Shown one piece after another: positions 8,977 through 19,100 of a stretch of DNA of 64,000 bases (its first letter is position 1; each line of letters opens with the position of its first letter). The stretch covers positions 62,001 to 126,000 of the forward strand of contig JAJECN010000054.1 in the NCBI GenBank assembly GCA_022821965.1, written 5' to 3'. The DNA is from Candidatus Poribacteria bacterium (GTDB lineage: Bacteria > Poribacteria > WGA-4E > WGA-3G). The position numbers and the translations under genes were made by a program. Under the pieces are notes generated by a model, which saw only the letters and a program-made list of their open reading frames with translations, was not told the origin of the DNA and did not search any database.

Positions 8977-11900
8977 GTGATAGAATTTTTACGTAAAACC
9001 GAAAATTACCAAACACTGGTGGCATGCCTCAAAGGTGGTAAGAAGCTCCCATGGCTCAGAGGATTGGCAAACGCATCGACCGCGTATCTTTTGGCAACGC
9101 TCACTAACGATTTTCCGGAAAAATCCTTCCTGATTGTGCTACCCTCACAGCGTGAAGCCGAACAAGTCTTGGAAGAGATCTGTACGTACCGGTCATACCC
9201 TACCTTGGAAACCGCACCCGCTGCCGATGAACAGCCCGAAATTAACTTGTTCCCCGCTTGGAACCCTAAACTTTTTGATCGTATTGCTCCTCCTAAAAAC
9301 ACTGTCTCAGACCGGATGCGGTGCCTGGAACGCTTACTCCACAAAGAGCGAAGCGTCGTTGTGACAACAAGCCAAGCGATGCTTTACAAACTACCACCAC
9401 GCGAACGTTTTGTTGATGCTTGTTGTGTACTTAACCTCGGAGATGAAATCGACCCGGACGATGTCGCGGCGAGGCTCATCCGTGGTGGTTACCAGAACGT
9501 TGAACTCGTAGAAGTCAAGGGTGAATTTGCCCGCAGGGGCGATATCTTAGATGTCTATCCGCTTACTGCTGACACCCCGGTACGCATCGAATTTTTCGGC
9601 GATGAAATTGATGCCCTCCGCGCTTTTGATCCAATATCGCAACGTTCAACAGAATCGGTTCAGTCGGTTGCACTCACACCGCTACGAGAAGTTTTTTCCG
9701 CTGATGTATCAGTCGACCATTGGCAAGCACAGATGGATGAATTGATTCAGGAACATGCAACACCGCAACTAATAAATGCTGTCCGGGAAATAACACAAAG
9801 TTTAACGGAGGCTGCATCGTCTCAATATCGGCTTGAAGAATGCCCACTCAATGATGGGATCGAGGCATTTTTGCCGATGCTCATCCCAGAAACTGGACTC
9901 CTCACCGATTATTTACCTGACGACACAATTGTCTGCTTGATAGAGCCACAGTGGCAGAAGCGCGAGGTGTCGCAGATGCAGGAGCGGACGGAGGAATTGT
10001 TTCAAAAAAAGTTGGAAGAATCCAACCTTATGGTCCCGCCCGATCAGTTGTTGGTTTCCTTTGAAACACTCAATGCCGAATTAGAGAAGTATCCGGTCAT
10101 CTCATCGTCTTTGGCACCGCCTCGTGAAGCCGCGGAAAATGCATTGGAGCCACTGCATTTTGAGATGAAACCGCTCGCACTACCATCTGGCAACTATCAG
10201 ACGGTTATTAACGAGATGAAAACGTGGGCAGCTGCAGGAATGCGGATTCATGTTTTCTGTGAAACGCCTCAACAGTCAAAGCGTGTTTCTGAGATTTTAG
10301 CGGAGCGCGAGTTGTTCCCTCCAGACATTAACACCAGCGTGGGAGCAATCAGCGAAGGGTTTCTCAATGAATCGTTGAATCTTGTTGTCATTTCCGAAGA
10401 TGAACTCTTCGGCAGTCGCCAGCGTCGCCCGATCCGGCACAGACCTTCTACAGATGGCACTCCGATTCTCAGTTTAATCGATCTAAAGGTTGGGGACTAC
10501 GTCGTACACGTCTCACACGGCATCGCTGTTTATGATGGGATCCGACGATTGGCAATTGACGGCAAATCACAGGATTTCCTAATACTCAAATACAGCGCGG
10601 ACGATGTCCTCTATGTACCGACCTATCAGGTTGACCTTGTTCAGAAGTATATCGGCAGCAAGGACAATAACTATAAGCCGCGTGTTGACAGGCTCGGCGG
10701 GACCGCTTGGGGGCGACGAAAAAGTAAAGTCAAGGCGTCAATTGAGCAGATGGCGGATGAATTGCTCAAACTGTACGCCCTTCGACAAGCGCGGAAAGGA
10801 TTCAGTTTTCCGGCTGAAGTGCCGTGGCAAACTGACTTTGAAGCACTTTTCCCGTATCAGGAAACGGATGATCAGCTCCAAGCGATTGAAGACGTGAAAA
10901 CCGACATGGAAGATGAGCGTCCAATGGATAGACTCGTCTGTGGAGATGTGGGTTACGGAAAAACGGAGGTCGCGTTGCGTGCCGCTTTCAAATCTGTTAT
11001 GTCTGAAAAGCAGGTAGCGATTCTCGTGCCTACCACGATTCTCGCGCTTCAACACCACGACACCTTTGAGAAACGTTTTCAATCTTTTCCGGTCAATATT
11101 GAGATGTTAAACCGGTTCCGGACACCGAAGGAAATCAAGGAGGTTAAAGCGGGATTGGCGAGCGGGACGGTGGATATCGTCATCGGAACGCACAGTCTCC
11201 TCTCCAAAACAGTCGAATTTGATAACCTTGGGCTTTTGATCGTTGACGAAGAACACCGTTTTGGCGTTAAGCATAAAGAGAAAATCAAACAGTTTAAAGA
11301 GACAATTGACGTGCTTACGTTGACGGCTACGCCGATTCCACGGACGCTTCACATGTCGCTTGTTGGTATACGCGATTTTAGTATTATTAATACCGCACCA
11401 GCAGATCGGTTGCCGATTCAGACGTTCGTTATGCCTTATGATAGCGAAGTCATCCGTGAAGCGATCGTTGCCGAATTAAGTCGCGATGGACAGGTGTTTT
11501 TTGTTCACAACCGCGTTCAGGATATTCAAAGTATCGCGCTAATGGTTCAGGAACTCGTGCCGGAAGCGCGTATCGCTGTCGCGCATGGACAGATGCCAGA
11601 GCGTGAATTAGAGACCATTATGCTTGAGTTTGTTCGCCATAAACACGATATCCTCGTCTGCACAATGATTATTGAGTCAGGACTGGATATCCCTAATGTG
11701 AATACTATCCTCATTAATCGGGCAGATGCCCTCGGTTTAGCGCAACTCTATCAATTACGCGGGCGTGTTGGTCGTGCGACGACGCAGGCTTACGGATATT
11801 TATTTTATCCGCAAGACCGCGCGATTACTGAAGGCGCGCAGAAAAGACTCCGGGTTATTGAGGAATTCACAGACCTCGGTTCAGGTTTCAAAATAGCCCT

Positions 11901-12480
11901 GCGAGACTTAGAGATTCGGGGAACTGGAAATATTCTCGGAGCGGAACAGCACGGTCATATCGTCACCGTAGGCTATGAACTTTATTGTAAACTCCTTGAA
12001 GAGGCGGTCATGTCATTGAAGGGTGAAACGGTTGAAGAAACCGTGGAAACACGTATCAGTTTCCCTGTTGAGGCGTATCTACCTGATGATTACGTACCGG
12101 ACAGTCGTCAGAAGATATCTATCTACAAGAAAATTGCTGGGTTAAAGGATCCGGAGGCACTTAATGAACTCCGCGAAGAGCTTAGAGACCGGTACGGTGC
12201 GATTCCAGAGCCTGCAGAAATGTTACTGGAGATTGCCAACATCAAGCAGCTCAGTCAACGCCTTGGTATTACTGCCATTGTTGCTGGGAAGGAGCAGGTA
12301 AAGGTTACTTTTGACGAACGAAAACCGAGAATTAATGTGAAGAAATTGGTTGAGATTGTCCACCAAAGTAAAGAGCTTGAACTACAACCCCCGGCACAAC
12401 TTAAAATTCGGATGCCGGGAGTAACTGGCACGAATATGTTAATCGAATTGCAACAAACCTTAAAGGTGTTTGTTGCGTAA
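8977..12480 (+). CDS. mfd: Transcription-repair coupling factor Mfd
   Basis: 1167 residues, full length for Mfd, starting at a GTG preceded by AAGGAA. The order of domains is: UvrB-homology N-terminal region (LPSQREAEQVLEE, GEFARRGDILDVYP); the RNA-polymerase-interaction (CarD-like) module around residue 504 (KVGDYVVHVSHGIAVYDGI); RecG-like translocase with Walker A CGDVGYGKTEVALRAAF near 653 and DEEH near 754; motif VI LRGRVGRA; and the C-terminal TRCF domain. It removes RNA polymerase stalled at lesions and recruits UvrA. It stands at the head of a foldase cluster, perhaps as an operon, although this neighbourhood does not imply shared function. Confidence 0.98.
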   Translation: MIEFLRKTENYQTLVACLKGGKKLPWLRGLANASTAYLLATLTNDFPEKSFLIVLPSQREAEQVLEEICTYRSYPTLETAPAADEQPEINLFPAWNPKLFDRIAPPKNTVSDRMRCLERLLHKERSVVVTTSQAMLYKLPPRERFVDACCVLNLGDEIDPDDVAARLIRGGYQNVELVEVKGEFARRGDILDVYPLTADTPVRIEFFGDEIDALRAFDPISQRSTESVQSVALTPLREVFSADVSVDHWQAQMDELIQEHATPQLINAVREITQSLTEAASSQYRLEECPLNDGIEAFLPMLIPETGLLTDYLPDDTIVCLIEPQWQKREVSQMQERTEELFQKKLEESNLMVPPDQLLVSFETLNAELEKYPVISSSLAPPREAAENALEPLHFEMKPLALPSGNYQTVINEMKTWAAAGMRIHVFCETPQQSKRVSEILAERELFPPDINTSVGAISEGFLNESLNLVVISEDELFGSRQRRPIRHRPSTDGTPILSLIDLKVGDYVVHVSHGIAVYDGIRRLAIDGKSQDFLILKYSADDVLYVPTYQVDLVQKYIGSKDNNYKPRVDRLGGTAWGRRKSKVKASIEQMADELLKLYALRQARKGFSFPAEVPWQTDFEALFPYQETDDQLQAIEDVKTDMEDERPMDRLVCGDVGYGKTEVALRAAFKSVMSEKQVAILVPTTILALQHHDTFEKRFQSFPVNIEMLNRFRTPKEIKEVKAGLASGTVDIVIGTHSLLSKTVEFDNLGLLIVDEEHRFGVKHKEKIKQFKETIDVLTLTATPIPRTLHMSLVGIRDFSIINTAPADRLPIQTFVMPYDSEVIREAIVAELSRDGQVFFVHNRVQDIQSIALMVQELVPEARIAVAHGQMPERELETIMLEFVRHKHDILVCTMIIESGLDIPNVNTILINRADALGLAQLYQLRGRVGRATTQAYGYLFYPQDRAITEGAQKRLRVIEEFTDLGSGFKIALRDLEIRGTGNILGAEQHGHIVTVGYELYCKLLEEAVMSLKGETVEETVETRISFPVEAYLPDDYVPDSRQKISIYKKIAGLKDPEALNELREELRDRYGAIPEPAEMLLEIANIKQLSQRLGITAIVAGKEQVKVTFDERKPRINVKKLVEIVHQSKELELQPPAQLKIRMPGVTGTNMLIELQQTLKVFVA

Positions 12481-12596
12481 CCGTAAAGACGAAAGGTCCA
12501 CTAAGAAAGACGTGCTACGCACATTTTCCAAAGCGCGTAAGCCTAACCAACGGGCAGGCTGGATATACAGAGAGGGATTTTATTTCCTAAACTCGC

Positions 12597-12615
12597 CTGA
12601 CCGAACCGCAAGGAA
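12597..12615 (+). promoter_or_regulatory. Repeated leader with ribosome binding site (copy 1)
   Basis: CTGACCGAACCGCAAGGAA precedes the ATG at 12626 by ten bases. The same 19 bases precede the oxidoreductase ATG on the opposite strand at 56398-56380. The AAGGAA end serves as the Shine-Dalgarno sequence. Confidence 0.6.
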
Positions 12616-12625
12616 CATTAAAAAT

Positions 12626-13597
12626 ATGAAAAAAACGATTACTATTTTTGTAATTGTCGCTATGACTTGTCTGTTGACATGGCGGTTTGTTCAATCTGAT
12701 GGTCATGAACAACCTGAACCTGCCATGGACGAGAGCCAAGTGATTTTGGTGGAATACAAATGGAATGGCGAATCCCATCAAATCTCGTTGGCAGACCTAA
12801 ACGCTGCAATCTCGGAATTGCCGGTTTACCGTCAGCAGAACTATAAGAGTCGAGCAGACAAAGCCGAGTATCTTGAGGAATTGATAGAGGAGAAACTTAA
12901 AATCCTTCGTGCTGCTGATGAGGGGTTTGATACGCTCCCTGAACATCTCAATAAACTCGAAGATTACACCCATCAGCTCATGGTCGAGAAACTGACCGAG
13001 GCGGAAGTAGATAACAAAATCGCCCATACCGACGAGGAGTTGATGGCGTACTATCAAGCGAATTTGAGTGAGTACGTTGAGGATGCCAAAGTTCGCGCGA
13101 CCTGCCTTACGCTTGATGACGAGGATTTCGCCAATGAGACGTTGGATGCCATCAAAGCGGGTAAGGACATCAAGGAGATGGCGAAGGAGCTGCACGCAGC
13201 AGGTAAGCTCGCCAACGGTCCTGGCAGCAACAATGAAGATGATCCGGGGAACACCTATTTCTTTTCCAAATCCGCGTCGCCGCTCTGGGCGGATTTCATT
13301 GACGCTGTTTTTGAACAAGAGGTCGGCGAAATGACGGATGTCCTCTTTGAAACTGATGTCAATGAGGAGACCTTCTACCTCATCTTCCGTAAAGAAGAGC
13401 ATCATCCAGACCGCCAACAGGAATTTGACGAGGTTAAAAGCGACGTTCGAAGGACTGTTGAACGTGATAAGAAACGTGCTCGCATCAATGAGTGGGTTAC
13501 CGAGATCACTGAGAAAGGCAAGTTAAAAACCTATCCTGAAAATATCCCGGAACCGCCGAAACCAGAAGAAGCGGAAACCGATGAGTCAGACCAATAG
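12626..13597 (+). CDS. PpiC/SurA-like periplasmic foldase, paralogue 1
   Basis: About 323 residues from the ATG at 12626. The track frame opens at 12470, but those codons are leader and the signal anchor MKKTITIFVIVAMTCLLTW starts here, with AAGGAA upstream. A SurA_N-like helical part (residues 30-130) is followed by a weak parvulin-like part around LTLDDEDFANETLDAIKAGK and FDEVKSDVRRTVERDKKR, as in the ends of SurA/PrsA proteins. The GGDLG core of active parvulins is degenerate (NGPGSNNEDDPGN), so it may act as a chaperone without isomerase activity. It is a paralogue of the next gene, and the C-terminus is acidic. Confidence 0.75.
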   Translation: MKKTITIFVIVAMTCLLTWRFVQSDGHEQPEPAMDESQVILVEYKWNGESHQISLADLNAAISELPVYRQQNYKSRADKAEYLEELIEEKLKILRAADEGFDTLPEHLNKLEDYTHQLMVEKLTEAEVDNKIAHTDEELMAYYQANLSEYVEDAKVRATCLTLDDEDFANETLDAIKAGKDIKEMAKELHAAGKLANGPGSNNEDDPGNTYFFSKSASPLWADFIDAVFEQEVGEMTDVLFETDVNEETFYLIFRKEEHHPDRQQEFDEVKSDVRRTVERDKKRARINEWVTEITEKGKLKTYPENIPEPPKPEEAETDESDQ

Positions 13598-13606
13598 CAA
13601 TTAGTT

Positions 13607-13702
13607 GTCAGCCATCAGTGATCAGCAGTTAGTGAAGAAATAAGTCTTTAAACAATACAGTTAACCTTTTTGCTGATTGCTGATAGTCGATAGCTGATAG
13701 CC
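13607..13702. repeat. GCTGAT-type inverted intergenic repeat, long copy
   Basis: TCAGCCATCAGTGATCAGCA on the left is answered by GCTGATTGCTGATAG and TAGCTGATAGCC on the right, with an AT-rich centre of about 45 bases. It fills the gap between two foldase paralogues. Confidence 0.6.
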
Positions 13703-13721
13703 ATAAGAAAAGGAGTAAAAA

Positions 13722-14750
13722 ATGGTCACAGCAGTTGCCCGCTTCATGGGCAAAGTCAATAATCAGTTCCAGCTTCCGGTTGTCCCTTTACTTTTACTCG
13801 GGATTCTTGCCACGCATCCTATCTTCTATAGCTGCGGTGACAAGGCAATCGGTGCTGACGGAACGGTCATCGCTGAATTTGATTGGAATGGTAAACAGCA
13901 CATCACCCTTGAAGAGATGATGCAAGAGATTAGCGAACTCCCGGAGTACAAGCAGCGTCAGTATCAAGACAAAGAAGGATTAGAAACCTACATGCTTCTC
14001 ATGGCAGAGAGTCGCTTAATTCTCAGTCTCGCCCGGGACGAAAAGCTCAACGAGGACCCCGAAATTCTCAAGAAGGTTCAGGAGTATCTTCACGAGTTGA
14101 TGGTTAAGAGGATTACGACGCAAGAGGTTGACGATAAGCTCACTTTGAGTGAAGAGGATTATATTCAATACTATGAAACGCACAAAGAGGAGTACGTGCG
14201 TCCGGCGCAAGTGAGGCTTTCATGTATTACGCTTCTTGATAAAGACCGGGCTGATGAAGCGTTCGCACAAATTAAAGGTGGCAAAGACATCCTTGAGGTT
14301 GCCCAGGAGCTTTCCGACCGCGGTGAACTCGTCGGTCCTGGGGCGAATCCAGCCTCTCCGGGGGACTCGGACTATATTAGCCGAGATTCCTTCCCAACAG
14401 GAACTGAGCCTTTCTTAGATGCAGCGTTCGCTGGAGAGAAAGGGACACTCCACGATGGCGTTATTGAAGTCGAAGTCCAAGGGCAGAAGTACTTCATGAT
14501 GTTCCGAAAAGATGACGCTCGTGACGAATACCAAAAGCCACTTGATGACGAAGATGTCCGTAAGAGTGTCGAGCGAAAAGCGGAACGTGAAAAACGGCAA
14601 CAACTCATGGATGAGTGGGTACGTCAGCTTCGTGAACGTGCTGAGGTCAAAACCTACATAGATCGCATCCCGGAGGCACAATCCGAAGAAGAGGCCACCG
14701 CGGAAGAAGAAACTGAAGATCCCGCCACCGAGGGACACCCTGAAGAATAG
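13722..14750 (+). CDS. PpiC/SurA-like foldase, paralogue 2 (possible lipoprotein)
   Basis: 342 residues with an AAAGGAG site before the ATG. A hydrophobic export signal ends in PIFYSCGDKA, which could be a lipobox with lipidated cysteine. The protein parallels the previous one: a FDWNGKQHITLEEMMQEISELPEY strand-helix start, a helical SurA_N-like domain, VRLSCITLLDKDRADEAFAQ, a degenerate parvulin core (VGPGANPASPGDSDYI), and an acidic tail. The two paralogues probably arose by tandem duplication. The role is inferred to be outer-membrane protein chaperoning in the periplasm, given the SurA-like and LptD-like genes downstream. Confidence 0.75.
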   Translation: MVTAVARFMGKVNNQFQLPVVPLLLLGILATHPIFYSCGDKAIGADGTVIAEFDWNGKQHITLEEMMQEISELPEYKQRQYQDKEGLETYMLLMAESRLILSLARDEKLNEDPEILKKVQEYLHELMVKRITTQEVDDKLTLSEEDYIQYYETHKEEYVRPAQVRLSCITLLDKDRADEAFAQIKGGKDILEVAQELSDRGELVGPGANPASPGDSDYISRDSFPTGTEPFLDAAFAGEKGTLHDGVIEVEVQGQKYFMMFRKDDARDEYQKPLDDEDVRKSVERKAEREKRQQLMDEWVRQLRERAEVKTYIDRIPEAQSEEEATAEEETEDPATEGHPEE

Positions 14751-14768
14751 GCTTTTGCCGTCATTATA

Positions 14769-14790
14769 GGCGCGGTCATCAGATCGCGCC
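14769..14790. repeat. GC-rich hairpin in the SurA-like gene leader
   Basis: GGCGCGGT and ATCGCGCC can pair around CATCAG, about 27 bases upstream of the ATG at 14818. It has no T-run, so it is either a repeat-derived hairpin or a leader structure. Confidence 0.4.
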
Positions 14791-14817
14791 ACTCCCGTTT
14801 AATATAAGGAGGCGTAC

Positions 14818-16122
14818 ATGGCTTACAGAATTGTTGCTTATCCTCTGCTCTGTTTATTGCTCATCAGTAGTGGTGTAAGCGTCAGTGTCGCTCGCACGTT
14901 TGATAGGATTATCGCTTACGTCAATGACGATGTTGTAACCAAGCGAGAACTTGATGTCTTGGTGAAGCAACGCGCGATGGAGCTCCAGCAAGTCTATCGC
15001 TTCAGTGAGCGTGAAGCACTCAGTAGGTCCGAACAACAACGACCTGAGCTTCTTGATCGGCTTATCAGACAGATGCTTCTTTTGGAAGCCGCGCTAACCT
15101 TGAAGGTTACTGTCAGTGATGCGGACGTAGAGCAGTACGTTCAAGACTTTAAAAAGAGATACCAGATTGAAACCGATGAGGAGTTTAAGGAGCAGTTAAA
15201 TCGAGAGGGCATGACACTCGTTGCTTTTCGTGAGCAATCGGAGCGGAACCTTAAAGCAGAGAGACTTGTGATGGGGCGGATTGTGCCGCGCTTACAAGTC
15301 CGCGACAGCGATATCCAAAAGTTTTTTGAAGAGAATCGAGACCAACTGCCAACTAAATCAGATAAAGTCGGTTTGCGACACATTTTTGTCGCCTTTAAAC
15401 CGAATCAAGCCGACCGGGATGCTGCATTTGAGACTGTTAGAAAAGCCGTTGATGAAATCAAGGCGGATAGTACGAAGTTTGAAGAGTTCGCACAGCGGTA
15501 TGCCCCGAAAAAGAATCCAAGTTCGCAAGCCGGAATGCTCATAGAAGCCACCACTGAAGAACTCAATCAATTTCCAGAGATATTTCAGAATGTTCTGAAG
15601 GACTTGTCAGAAGGCGCGCTGAGCGAACCGATTGAAGGAAGCGAAGGACTCTACGTTTTCGCTGTGGAACAGAAAACGGACGAGATGATTGCCTTTCGGT
15701 ATCTCATTGTTCCACTGGTGCCCAGTCCTGAGGCTATGCACGAAGCACGCGAGAATATCGTTGAAGTTTACAAAAAGTTGGAAGCGGGTGAGGATTTTAC
15801 TGCCCTTGCTGCAGCACATTCCGACGATGTTGAAACGCGAGAAAACGGCGGTGACCTCGGGGTTCGTTCCCTGACGGAACTCAACCCTAAAACGCGTGCG
15901 GTGATTGAAGCACTGGAAACTGGGACTTACAGCCAACCCCACGAAACTGAATCTGGACTCCACATTTTTAGCGTTGACGAGCGAAATAGCCCTGACCTGA
16001 GTGAAGCGGAGAAAAGACAGATCACCTCAATACTCCGTCAGCAACGGTTTCAGGAAGAATGGGACGCATATACCGACAAACTCCTCGAAAATGCCTACGT
16101 CAAAATCCAATTGAAAGAGTAA
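14818..16122 (+). CDS. SurA-like peptidyl-prolyl isomerase with two parvulin domains
   Basis: 434 residues, the typical SurA length, with a strong AAGGAGG site. The order is: signal peptide (CLLLISSGVSVSVA); SurA_N helical domain (FDRIIAYVNDDVVTKRELD to residue 165); a first parvulin domain (VGLRHIFVAFKP, ALSEPIEGSEGLYVFAVE) that lacks the GGDLG core; a second domain with a canonical core (SDDVETRENGGDLG, SGLHIFSVDERN); and a short C-terminal helix. SurA escorts unfolded outer-membrane proteins, including LptD, through the periplasm. The next gene encodes an LptD-like protein eight bases downstream, so chaperone and client are probably co-expressed. Confidence 0.93.
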   Translation: MAYRIVAYPLLCLLLISSGVSVSVARTFDRIIAYVNDDVVTKRELDVLVKQRAMELQQVYRFSEREALSRSEQQRPELLDRLIRQMLLLEAALTLKVTVSDADVEQYVQDFKKRYQIETDEEFKEQLNREGMTLVAFREQSERNLKAERLVMGRIVPRLQVRDSDIQKFFEENRDQLPTKSDKVGLRHIFVAFKPNQADRDAAFETVRKAVDEIKADSTKFEEFAQRYAPKKNPSSQAGMLIEATTEELNQFPEIFQNVLKDLSEGALSEPIEGSEGLYVFAVEQKTDEMIAFRYLIVPLVPSPEAMHEARENIVEVYKKLEAGEDFTALAAAHSDDVETRENGGDLGVRSLTELNPKTRAVIEALETGTYSQPHETESGLHIFSVDERNSPDLSEAEKRQITSILRQQRFQEEWDAYTDKLLENAYVKIQLKE

Positions 16123-16129
16123 GAAATCC

Positions 16130-19100
16130 GTGAGAAAGAACGCGTCTGACGTGCCTACCTGTTATCAGTATCAATACGCGAAGGCGGTGCAGCAGTACGC
16201 TGTCCGCATTGCAACGTCAGGAATTGAGCGTATAATGCTCATGATGTTCGTGATCGCATGTCTGCTTTGTCTAGGACAGGGCGTTATCGCGCAAGATGCG
16301 CAACCCTCTGAACCTTCCACCACTGAAACAGTACCACCCGAATCCGCAGATCAAACGGAGCAGGAAGGAACCGCCTCAGAACGGTTGAATCCTGAAACAG
16401 ATGTCCCGGAAGAAGGCACAGTCATCGGCGATGGCGACGATATGGCTATAGTCGATAACTTCGTTCAAATTCACGGGAATGCCCTTATCAAATTTGAGGA
16501 TGTCATTCTCCGAGCAGACCATATCTGGGCTGATTTTGACGAAAACCTGATGCGAGCCTCAGGGAACGTCCACCTTAAGATAGGAAACGAGGAGACGTAC
16601 TCCGATGAACTCATCTTCAACCTTGAAAATAAAAAGGGAATTGCCCGCAACGGCTTTACGTTCAATGATCCATGGTATTTTGGGGGCAGTGAAATCTTTA
16701 AAATCGAAGAGGATCGTTCCTATATCCGCGGCGCGACGCTGACGACGTGTTCGTTGAAACATCCGCACTACTATTTCAGTGTCTCTGAAGTCATCGTCCG
16801 AATGAATCAGGAGATGATCGCCAAAAATATCGTTTTGCGTATTGGTGGGTATCCGCTGTTCTATTTTCCGGCGATTCGGCGGGATCTGCGTAAAGGTAAG
16901 ATCGCGAAGATCATCGTCAAGGTTGGAACGGATAGCTACCAAGGTCCCAACTTGAGTATTATCTTACCTGTGTCACGCAGGCGGCGTTATGATGGGGCGT
17001 TGCTCTATGATAGGAGTGCGAGACGTGGACAAGGTTACGGGTTTGAAGGAAAATACCGCTTCAATGACACACAGTTTCAAGAAATCTATATTCCTATTCC
17101 TCCGGACGTAACACCGAACCAACGCACGAAGTTGAAGGAGAAGGCGGACGAATTACATGATCGACTTGATGGTGAATACGACCGTTATTGGTTGCGGCAA
17201 ATTTTCCTGGAATATAAAATCACTGACGAGGATGTGAAGCGCGCGAAAGATCGCGCCGAAGAACTCCGCACGCAGCTTCAGGAAGAGGACGCTGACTTCG
17301 CACAGATCGCACAGAGCAATTCAGACCATTACGATACCCGTTATGATGGCGGGGATATGGGATTCCTCGTTCCCGGTGAACTTGATGAAGAAGGGAATCC
17401 GAAACTCGACCCCGTTTTGGAGGAAGCCGTCTTTGCGCTGGAAGAGGGTGAAATTAGTTCTGTTATCCAAACTGAATCCGCCTTCCATATCTTCAAAGCG
17501 GAACAGGTACTTGATGTCTATGGTGAACGCGAAATTAAACTCAGCCGTATTGATGTCGCTATTGCTGCGAGCGATGATACAGAATATGTCATACGCGAGT
17601 TGGCGAACGATATGCTCAAACGTGCCCAAGAAGGGGAGCCTTTTGAGCAATTGATACAAATTCCCGATGAATTTGCTGATGTTGCCCAACCTGTCTTGTC
17701 GGAACTCAATGAAGGTGAGGGGATGCTGCTAAATGAGATGGAATCCTCTTGGCAGCCCTCAGTCAAACGCTTAGAAAATCCGGGTGATGTCACTGAACGT
17801 AGACCTATTTCTATGCCCGAAGGACTTTACATTTTCCAACTCATCGAAAAAGAGCGAACCCCAACTTTTGAGGAAGTCGCTGAACAGTTTGAGGCAGAAT
17901 GGGATGCTTTTTACGAGGAACTGATGAATCCTCCGCCAGAGGAAGCTGTAGAAGATGGAATGCCTACTGATGACAACGGGGATGTCGAGCAGAGCGAACC
18001 AGAGGATGGAGAGGATAGCGAGATTACATCGGAAGAAACCGAAGAAGGTGATAAAGTCCAAGACACAACCGAAGACGCGCAATCGCAAGAACCGGACACT
18101 GCTACCGATGCACCAGAGCCTCTACAAACACCTGATGCCACCGATGCTGACGATACTGCTGACAACGGTGAGGGGACGGAGCAGAGCGAACCAGAAAATT
18201 CGGAGGACAGCGAAACCGCTTCTGATCAGGTCGAAGATGAAGTCGTTTCAGAAGACTCAGCCACCGAAGAAGACGCGGAAGATGGAGAAGCGGTAGAGGA
18301 CGAAGATGAGCTTAAGGTCTATCGGAAACACGGGTTTCGAGGACGGTGGGAAGATCCGAGTGCTGTGGCTTCAGATGCGCAAAGCATGTACGCGGGTGAA
18401 TTTAGCAGACGACCCATTCAAACCAAAAAGTCCTTCCGTCTCCTCAAAGTCGATAAAAAACGAACGTATCGAGGGGATATCTACTTCTATGGTGCAGACC
18501 GCTATTCCTACGAGCGACAGAACGCCACCCGAATCGGTAGGCGTTGGATTATGCGATGGGCACACACCCAATCCTTCTATACTCCGTGGGATGACCGTCA
18601 AGCCGGTAGGCGTCCTATCAATTTCACAGGTAGGACGGAGTTGCAAGCCCGGAATTTTAAGGAAGAATTAAAACTTCCCAGCGAATCCACACTCAGATCT
18701 TTCGGAATACTCACTTATGGAACGGGTTTTTCCACCGTTGCTGACGAGGATGTTGATGAGAACGGTAACCTGAGATTCTCGCGAGAAACTATCGGTGATC
18801 TCACAAGTAGGCTTGAAGTGCGGCACATTCACGATTTCACGGGTGAAGGCACAACCTCGCTACAAAAGCTTCCGCAGCTCACTGTGAATTTATCGCGGAT
18901 GCGTTTGGATGCTTTTCCACTCTTTAGTACCCTTAATGATGGCATGGAAACACTTGCCGAGAGATTCCGAACCGAAAAGCCGTTTCTTTCACTGCTCGCT
19001 TTTCCAACGCTTGACAGCGCAAGCGTCGACCTTGATGTTGAGTTCGGCAATTTCTTTAGAGAGGTTTATCGTGGTAAAGCTGGTGATGAGAGAGATGTCT

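Noticed and set aside
12470-12625. N-terminal 52 codons of the track ORF at 12470
   Set aside because: They overlap the end of mfd and the repeated leader; the signal anchor starts at the ATG 12626.
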